From: Bacillota bacterium | GTDB taxonomy: Bacteria; Bacillota_A; Clostridia; DSM-8532 | Direction of reading: 5' to 3' | Assembly: GCA_023424865.1 (NCBI GenBank) | Contig: JAFADM010000523.1 | Coordinates: 1-10,923, forward strand | DNA length: 10,923 bases | Part shown: piece by piece, positions 6,836 through 10,923 of the stretch | Numbering within the stretch: position 1 is the stretch's first letter | Layout of the letters: each line of letters begins with the position of its first letter | Program-made: the position numbers and the translations under genes | The notes under the pieces: model-generated | What the model saw: only the letters and a program-made list of their open reading frames with translations | Database searches by the model: none | What the model was told of the DNA's origin: nothing

Positions 6836-7558
6836 TTAGCCTAACAGGCTTCTTTTTAACCCGGAAAAAGGAAACGGAGCGCCATGCCCGGGATATACCG
6901 TTCCAACAGGCATACCGCTGAGTCTTTTCAGACTTGCATGCATCTTTTTAAAATCGGAGGCATTGGGAGCAATTCCCGGTTTACCGTTATTGGAGAGGAT
7001 ATCCCCTGATATGAAATCGCCGTCCTTCGTAAGAACCCCAATGGACCCTTTCGTATGTCCGGGCAGATGGATAATTTGTGCATCAAGACCAAAGGGCTGC
7101 AAGCTAAAACCTTCTTCCAGCAGTACATCCGGAGTAAACGGCTGAAAATCCTCCAGCGTTTTTTGTGTTAGCTTTTCAATTTTTTTACGCAGAAGTAAAA
7201 AAATCAGCTTATGGATTACAGAGCTATAGCTAACGTTACTCAGCCATTGCTCCAGAATGGGTTTTTCAACCACCTCCCTGTCACCCCCATGTATGGCGAC
7301 AGGAGCGTTATACCTCTTTTTCAAGTAGGCTGCGTTGCCGGTATGATCACTGTCTCCGTGAGTAAGTACAATGAGCTTAAGATCCTGTTCCGTACACCCC
7401 CGTGCTTCAAGCTCCCTGACAAGAAGCTCGCGCCTGTTGGTGAAGGTCTCGTCCCTGAACATATGCCCTCCCGTGTCAAACAAAATAAAGCCCTGCTCCG
7501 TTTTGACAAGATAACCATTCACTCCGTTCAAATCCAAACGGATAATTTCATAAGACAT
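6836..7558 (-). CDS. Metallo-beta-lactamase-fold hydrolase
   Basis: Metal-dependent hydrolase of the glyoxalase II-like MBL superfamily, 240 residues, no signal peptide, probably cytoplasmic. Numbering from ATG at 7558, metal ligands are visible in order: HGDSDH at 67-72 (H67, D71, H72; the usual second His is D69), His168 in LPGHTKGS, Asp186 in SGD, and His225 in YPGHG. The N-terminal NGYLV and FILFDTGG strands fit the fold. The substrate is unknown; the family includes thioesterases, lactonases and phosphodiesterases. The start at 7558 is preferred because it sits 7 bases after AGGAGG; the in-frame GTG at 7564 overlaps the padR stop and is only about one base from that site. The overlap-type junction implies translational coupling to padR and shared control by it. 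Confidence 0.93.
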   Translation of the reverse strand: MSYEIIRLDLNGVNGYLVKTEQGFILFDTGGHMFRDETFTNRRELLVRELEARGCTEQDLKLIVLTHGDSDHTGNAAYLKKRYNAPVAIHGGDREVVEKPILEQWLSNVSYSSVIHKLIFLLLRKKIEKLTQKTLEDFQPFTPDVLLEEGFSLQPFGLDAQIIHLPGHTKGSIGVLTKDGDFISGDILSNNGKPGIAPNASDFKKMHASLKRLSGMPVGTVYPGHGAPFPFSGLKRSLLG

Positions 7559-7560
7559 AA

Positions 7561-8106
7561 TCACTCCTCCTCATCTATTAAAGCTGTCAGTGCCTTGCCA
7601 AACCGAATATGGCGGCACCACTCAATGCTTTTTTGAGTAATGAGAATGCCGTAATACAGGGTGGACAGCTTGTAGTAATAGCAATCCTTTTTTTCCATGG
7701 CGCCGAACTCCTTTTCCAGCTGCTTTAGCTTGTGCAAATAGTTTCTGTTGTTCACTTCATGCTCCATAAGCTGCTGATCACGAATAGCGGCCGGCAGCTT
7801 ATCGAAAAAATAAACCTTGGCCAGATGTGTATTGGTGCCGTCCAAAACATTCATGGGCGAAGAAAGCCATTGGAAGAACACTTCTCTGCCCTTTTCGGTT
7901 ATTTCATAGTATTTTTTTTGCCTGCCCCCCTGGGGCTTTTCAGACATTATAAGAAAACCCGCGTCAGTCAGCTTTTTTAATGACGGGTACAGGCTTCCAT
8001 AGCTTGCTTTATAAAAGGTCCCAATGCCGTTTTCAATGAATTTCTTAATATCATAGCCGGTAAGGGGTTCATCAAGAACCATACCTAAAATAATGCTCTC
8101 CAGCAC
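7561..8106 (-). CDS. PadR-family transcriptional repressor
   Basis: DNA-binding regulator of 181 residues, a usual length for the two-domain PadR class. Residues 1-85 form the winged helix: MLESIILGMV start, LTGYDIKKFIENGIGTFYKA, YGSLYPSLKKLTDAG recognition region, and the wing GRQKKYYEITEKGREVF. Residues about 90-175 form the helical C-terminal dimerisation domain (Vir_act_alpha_C type) with LEKEFGAMEKKDCYYY and a terminal IEWCRHIRFGKALTALID. The start is GTG at 8106, 6 bases after AAGGAGG. Its own promoter carries a palindrome, so autoregulation is likely. The last residues (EEE) are encoded by GAGGAGGAG, which doubles as the ribosome site of the downstream hydrolase. The gene diverges from the araC-type regulator across about 190 bases. 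The inducer is unknown. Confidence 0.95.
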   Translation of the reverse strand: MLESIILGMVLDEPLTGYDIKKFIENGIGTFYKASYGSLYPSLKKLTDAGFLIMSEKPQGGRQKKYYEITEKGREVFFQWLSSPMNVLDGTNTHLAKVYFFDKLPAAIRDQQLMEHEVNNRNYLHKLKQLEKEFGAMEKKDCYYYKLSTLYYGILITQKSIEWCRHIRFGKALTALIDEEE

Positions 8107-8121
8107 AAAATACCTCCTTTT

Positions 8122-8142
8122 AATATATCGTATAGATATATT
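8122..8142. promoter_or_regulatory. Perfect palindrome, probable PadR operator
   Basis: AATATATC (8122-8129) and GATATATT (8135-8142) are exact inverted repeats around GTATA. The site overlaps the -10 box and the start region of the padR promoter and ends 15 bases before the padR start codon. PadR proteins typically bind AT-rich dyads in their own promoters (established); binding here is inferred. Confidence 0.65.
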
Positions 8143-8168
8143 GTAAAACTCTATATATCCTTTGTAAA
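8140..8168 (-). promoter_or_regulatory. Sigma-A promoter of padR and the hydrolase gene
   Basis: Minus-strand TTTACA (8168-8163), a 17-base spacer, and TACAAT (8145-8140). Both boxes match five of six consensus bases. Transcription would begin near 8133, inside the palindrome at 8122-8142. Confidence 0.7.
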
Positions 8169-8242
8169 GAAATAATTATCTTAACTGTCTGCTAAAATGC
8201 TATTATGGATGATGAACGACAAACAAAATCCGGCTTTAAATG

Positions 8243-8273
8243 TTGCGAGGATAAATCCTTATTGCTCTATACT
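8243..8273 (+). promoter_or_regulatory. Candidate promoter of the araC-type gene with a long spacer
   Basis: TTGCGA (8243-8248) and TATACT (8268-8273) are separated by 19 bases, longer than the usual 17. A small palindrome, AGGAT AA ATCCT, occupies 8248-8259 at the upstream end of the spacer. The -10 box is good; the pairing with this -35 is tentative. Confidence 0.35.
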
Positions 8274-8296
8274 TTGTTTTGAAGGGAGGGATTTAT

Positions 8297-9193
8297 TTGG
8301 ATTGGCTGGCTCGCATGAACTCAGCGCTCGCCTATGTGGAAGAAAATCTGGCCGGCGATATCGATTACGAGGTTCTGGCTAAAAAGGCCTGCTGCTCTGC
8401 GTATAATTTTCAGCGGATGTTTTCATTTATAACCGACACGTCGCTGTCTGAATATATCCGGCGAAGAAGATTGACCCAGGCAGCCATTGAGCTTCGGAAC
8501 AGTACGATTAAGGTAATTGATCTTGCCGTAAAATACGGTTATGAGTCACCGGTTTCCTTTTCACGGGCATTTCAGGGGCTCCATGGGGTTAACCCTTCGG
8601 AAGCGCGCACCGATGGTGTAACCTTGAAAGCCTATCCAAAAATTTCCTTTCAGATTTCAATCAAAGGAGAGAAGGAAATGGATTACCGTATTGAAACAAA
8701 AGAGGCTTTTCAGGTTTTCGGAATTGAAGGTGTTTTTAGAACCGACAGCTCAGGAGAGGATCCTAAAACACCTCACGATCTTTGGGAGCAATGCCACGCC
8801 AACGGCGCTTATGAGCGCCTGGCAAAAGACGCAGGCCATTTGCCCGATTTTGTAAACAGTGATTTATGCAAGGTTCATGGTGTTTGCAGCTACCGAAAAA
8901 CACCGGCAGACAGCTTTCCCTACATGCTCTGCGCTTTTCGCAGTGCAAGCAGCCGGGTAGAGGGATATACGCTTGTTGATATTCCCTCGTATACATGGGC
9001 TATCTTTCCTTCGCATAAATTTGAATGGCAGGAATTCGATACAGTTATCGATTCCCTGTACAAGCGATTCTTTTCCGAATGGCTGCCAACGGCAGAGTAC
9101 GAGCAGGTGGAAGGACTTGATTTCGAGCTCTATGGCGGCAACGCGGACAAAGGCTATGTTGAGCTTTGGTTCGCGGTAAGAAAAAAAGCATGA
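8297..9193 (+). CDS. AraC-family regulator with C-terminal GyrI-like effector-binding domain
   Basis: Transcription factor of 298 residues in the Rob-like order, DNA-binding domain first. Residues about 5-104 carry the two helix-turn-helix units of AraC proteins: LAKKACCSAYNFQRMFSFI and the second signature IDLAVKYGYESPVSFSRAFQ followed by GVNPSEAR. Residues about 128-298 are a GyrI-like/AraC effector-binding domain (MDYRIETKEAFQVFGIEG at its start, VELWFAV at its end), which in relatives binds small hydrophobic or drug-like ligands. The start is TTG at 8297, 7 bases after AAGGGAGG; the upstream in-frame TTG at 8279 precedes that site and is not needed. N-terminal MDWLARMNSALAYVEENL is typical. 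It diverges from padR, and its target genes are not evident. A second ribosome site inside the gene may produce the ligand domain alone. Confidence 0.93.
   Translation: MDWLARMNSALAYVEENLAGDIDYEVLAKKACCSAYNFQRMFSFITDTSLSEYIRRRRLTQAAIELRNSTIKVIDLAVKYGYESPVSFSRAFQGLHGVNPSEARTDGVTLKAYPKISFQISIKGEKEMDYRIETKEAFQVFGIEGVFRTDSSGEDPKTPHDLWEQCHANGAYERLAKDAGHLPDFVNSDLCKVHGVCSYRKTPADSFPYMLCAFRSASSRVEGYTLVDIPSYTWAIFPSHKFEWQEFDTVIDSLYKRFFSEWLPTAEYEQVEGLDFELYGGNADKGYVELWFAVRKKA
8664..8680 (+). promoter_or_regulatory. Strong in-frame internal ribosome site and ATG in the araC-type gene
   Basis: AAAGGAGAGAAGGAA ATG: AAGGAG lies 8 bases before an ATG at 8678-8680 that is in frame with the gene (codon 128). 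Starting there would make a 171-residue protein consisting only of the GyrI-like domain. The same bases encode the linker KGEKEM, so the motif could also be a coincidence of protein sequence. Confidence 0.45.
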
Positions 9194-9376
9194 GCTTCTG
9201 TTGCGGCAAAAAAGCTTTTACCACAGCTTAGGTCTGCTTGCAAGGAACTACACACAAACCGTTAAAAGGGCTAATGACAACAAAGGGCTGCATGCTCCCG
9301 CAGAGGGAATATGCAGCCTGTTTTGCTGTCGAAATTCTAAAGGGGATTGCCCCTTGGCAAATTGGAATTTGGAAAG
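9194..9376. other. Spacer between convergent genes
   Basis: No gene is supported. It contains the hairpin at 9286-9318 and a second, smaller stem AAGGGG ATTG CCCCTT at 9340-9355, 21 bases after the hydrolase stop on the minus strand but without a good T-run. Together they would stop transcription from both sides. Confidence 0.5.
9286..9324 (+). terminator. Probable terminator of the araC-type gene
   Basis: GGCTGCAT (9286-9293) pairs with ATGCAGCC (9311-9318); inside the loop TCCC (9296-9299) can pair with GGGA (9305-9308). The plus strand continues TG then TTTT, a short but plausible T-run. On the minus strand it is followed by CTTTGTTGT, so weaker action against the opposing gene is possible. 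Confidence 0.55.
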
Positions 9377-10297
9377 CTACCAGCTTGCGATCGCTTTCGA
9401 TAATTTTGCTTCAATAGTCATTCTTGTTTTCTTGCATTCCCTTGGATTTTGCCTCCCCGATTTAAATGCAAGCCGAATGAGCAAGCCGGAGACCAACGGG
9501 AGGAAATACTCCAGAATCGTCTGCGGAAATACAAAATGTGTTCCATACTGAAAAAGCAGCGCTTCATATTCACTGTCATGAGGATGGCTTTCAAGCCTTT
9601 TTTTCATTCTTCCGATATATTTGCAGGTGTCCCACAGCACGTCGTCCTCAGCACCCACAAGGATTATGCGGCCTTTAATCCTTTCAATCTTGATTTTTTC
9701 TTCCTCGCCGACAGGATGCAGCTTTTCAGACGTATCAAACATTTCCCTGCTTGCGATGAGATTTCCGCTCTCTTTTGACTCCTTTTTAATCATTTGCCAA
9801 TACAGCGGATGACGGTACGCATAAGGAAGATATGGCAAAGGCTGTCCCTGATAGGAGACGCTTGATTCATTTTCACCCGGCCTTTCACGAGCCCCATCAA
9901 GCCGGTCCTGATAAAAGCCCTCCATAATAAAATCGCTGGGGGACATGGCAATTGTCAGTGAAATATCCTGAAAATAGGACGCGGCGACCAAAGCCAGCAT
10001 GCCGGTGGTGGAGGCACCGGCAATGCCTATTTTCATATTTCCCTGTGCTTTGAGATAGCGGATGGCGGCCTCGAATCGCTCTAAAGGGTAATTATGATGG
10101 CCATAGTCTTTTTTCCCGGGAGACATGGCCATCACGTTACATCCCTGCTTATGAAACCATTTCACACCCGAAACAGCCATTCTGTCGTCAACCGCATCGC
10201 CCAGCATCACAATAATCACTCTGGTGCTTTCTTTGTGATTCGGATAATACGCGCCATAAAACCCGTTTTCTTCTACATCCAGTAAGGTTTTGTTCAT
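9377..10297 (-). CDS. Alpha/beta hydrolase, acyl-CoA thioesterase/BAAT C-terminal type
   Basis: Predicted cytoplasmic hydrolase of 306 residues resembling the C-terminal catalytic domain of acyl-CoA thioester hydrolases and bile acid-CoA:amino acid N-acyltransferases. The nucleophile elbow is GIAGASTTGM with Ser96, following an ERFEAAIRYLKAQGNMKIGI helix-strand unit. An Asp of the triad is in LVGAEDDVLWDT (D218 or D219), and His254 is in YGTHFVFP. The C-terminal tail RQNPRECKKTRMTIEAKLSK is family-like. The N-terminal BAAT domain found in animal enzymes is absent, which is usual for bacterial stand-alone forms. Where the animal transferases have Cys, this has Ser, so hydrolysis is more likely than amino-acid transfer (inference). 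The ATG is 7 bases after GGAGG. The gene starts 24 bases after the small membrane-protein gene and shares its promoter. The substrate is unknown. Confidence 0.9.
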   Translation of the reverse strand: MNKTLLDVEENGFYGAYYPNHKESTRVIIVMLGDAVDDRMAVSGVKWFHKQGCNVMAMSPGKKDYGHHNYPLERFEAAIRYLKAQGNMKIGIAGASTTGMLALVAASYFQDISLTIAMSPSDFIMEGFYQDRLDGARERPGENESSVSYQGQPLPYLPYAYRHPLYWQMIKKESKESGNLIASREMFDTSEKLHPVGEEEKIKIERIKGRIILVGAEDDVLWDTCKYIGRMKKRLESHPHDSEYEALLFQYGTHFVFPQTILEYFLPLVSGLLIRLAFKSGRQNPRECKKTRMTIEAKLSKAIASW

Positions 10298-10321
10298 ATT
10301 ATCCCCTCCTCAAATTTAAAT

Positions 10322-10771
10322 TTAATTGTCTTGTTTCACAAAGCCCCTCAAAATTAACCACACAAAAATAAAACATAATATCCCACCGCCGCTCATTATT
10401 GCAGGATAGAGAATACTTGCATTGATATTTACCTCAGTTATCAAAATTAAAATAACGGCAACAACAGATACGATTGCGCTTGCAAATGAACCGCAGGCAA
10501 TGGCTCCAAAACCTCTGTACAGCCTTGTCTTTGATAGTATCCTTGAGAGGCCTTTGACTCTTTCGCTTATAAGTTCTACCAGTCCTGTAAATATTAAGGC
10601 AGAAGATATTAGGCCCCCAAAAACAACTAAAATAAAAACACCCTGATTCTGCATATACCCGGGATTTCTTAACAGACAAAGAGCCAGTCCTGTATAAAAT
10701 GCAATCCAGCCTATATTACCCAATATATCATAGCGCCACCATTGCTTGTCTGTTATTGTTAATTTATACAT
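10322..10771 (-). CDS. Small four-helix membrane protein, unrecognised
   Basis: A 149-residue integral membrane protein of no family I recognise. Four hydrophobic segments are visible: about 17-34 (ILGNIGWIAFYTGLALCL), 44-66, 88-111 and 118-142. A short basic stretch between the second and third (ERVKGLSRILSKTRLYRGF) suggests a cytoplasmic loop, and the C-terminus RGFVKQDN is also basic. There is no signal peptidase site and no catalytic motif. The start is ATG at 10771, 9 bases after AGGAG; another ATG in between is out of frame and closes after five codons. It is the first gene of the unit driven by the promoter at 10839-10867 and is followed after 24 bases by the acyl-hydrolase gene, so the two may work together on a membrane-associated or exported acyl compound; that link is only positional. 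Confidence 0.85.
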   Translation of the reverse strand: MYKLTITDKQWWRYDILGNIGWIAFYTGLALCLLRNPGYMQNQGVFILVVFGGLISSALIFTGLVELISERVKGLSRILSKTRLYRGFGAIACGSFASAIVSVVAVILILITEVNINASILYPAIMSGGGILCFIFVWLILRGFVKQDN

Positions 10772-10838
10772 TTCATTTTACTCCTGCCAGTTATTTATAA
10801 ATAGGCTTAAATTTTTGTTTAGCGCTATTTCAAAATTG

Positions 10839-10867
10839 ATTATACATTATCTTCCTTGCCCTCACAA
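10839..10867 (-). promoter_or_regulatory. Near-consensus sigma-A promoter of the membrane-protein/hydrolase pair
   Basis: Minus-strand TTGTGA (10867-10862), a 17-base spacer and a perfect TATAAT (10844-10839). Transcription would start near 10832, giving an untranslated leader of about 60 bases before the ATG at 10771. The bases from 10868 to 10923 show no gene of their own. Confidence 0.75.
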
Positions 10868-10923
10868 TCCAATTCCACTTCGGGCCAATAATCCACTTAG
10901 CGCCACTCGCCACGGTGAACGAA

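Noticed and set aside
8197..8382. 61-codon plus-strand frame across the divergent regulatory region
   Set aside because: It overlaps the araC-type gene in another frame, would span the probable promoter, and has no ribosome site of its own.
10312..10323. AAATTTAAATTT palindrome between the membrane-protein and hydrolase genes
   Set aside because: Such a low-complexity AT palindrome arises easily by chance and overlaps the stop codon region; no hairpin of useful stability forms.

Overview
The window reads like a chromosomal segment of a Bacillota bacterium, most likely a Clostridia/Lachnospiraceae-type organism. The signs are strong AGGAGG-type ribosome sites, frequent GTG and TTG starts, an LplB/YtcP-style sugar ABC transporter without its own ATPase, a lipoprotein solute-binding protein with a Ser/Thr/Pro/Ala-rich linker, and PadR and AraC-GyrI regulators. 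The assignment rests on gene families and signals, not on a marker gene. I see no rRNA, tRNA, CRISPR array, insertion sequence or phage gene.

Left two thirds (1-6403, minus strand): a carbohydrate uptake operon. In transcription order it holds a solute-binding lipoprotein (6403-4742), an LplB-like permease (4529-3576), a YtcP/LplC-like permease (3563-2679), a 756-residue three-part protein (2666-396) and an unrecognised gene cut by the window edge (362-1). Gaps between the last four are short. A 212-base gap with two hairpins separates the solute-binding protein from the permeases, which fits a higher level of the binding protein. The three-part protein joins a formylglycine-generating-enzyme-like (SUMF1/C-type-lectin-like) domain lacking the catalytic cysteines, a sialidase-like beta-propeller with Asp boxes, and MORN/YwqK-type repeats. 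It has no signal peptide, so it probably acts in the cytoplasm on the imported glycan. It is the most unusual object here.

Middle (6404-9193): a 432-base non-coding stretch holds a good intrinsic terminator and a candidate operon promoter. Next come a metallo-beta-lactamase-fold hydrolase and a PadR repressor, minus strand and translationally coupled. A sigma-A promoter for padR is overlapped by a perfect palindrome, a likely autoregulatory operator. Diverging from padR is an AraC-family regulator with a C-terminal GyrI-like effector-binding domain. That gene contains a strong in-frame internal ribosome site and ATG exactly at the domain boundary.

Right (9194-10923): a probable bidirectional terminator region, then a minus-strand pair made of a small four-helix membrane protein (10771-10322) and an alpha/beta hydrolase of the acyl-CoA thioesterase/BAAT C-terminal type (10297-9377). 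A near-consensus promoter (TTGTGA, 17 bases, TATAAT) drives the pair.
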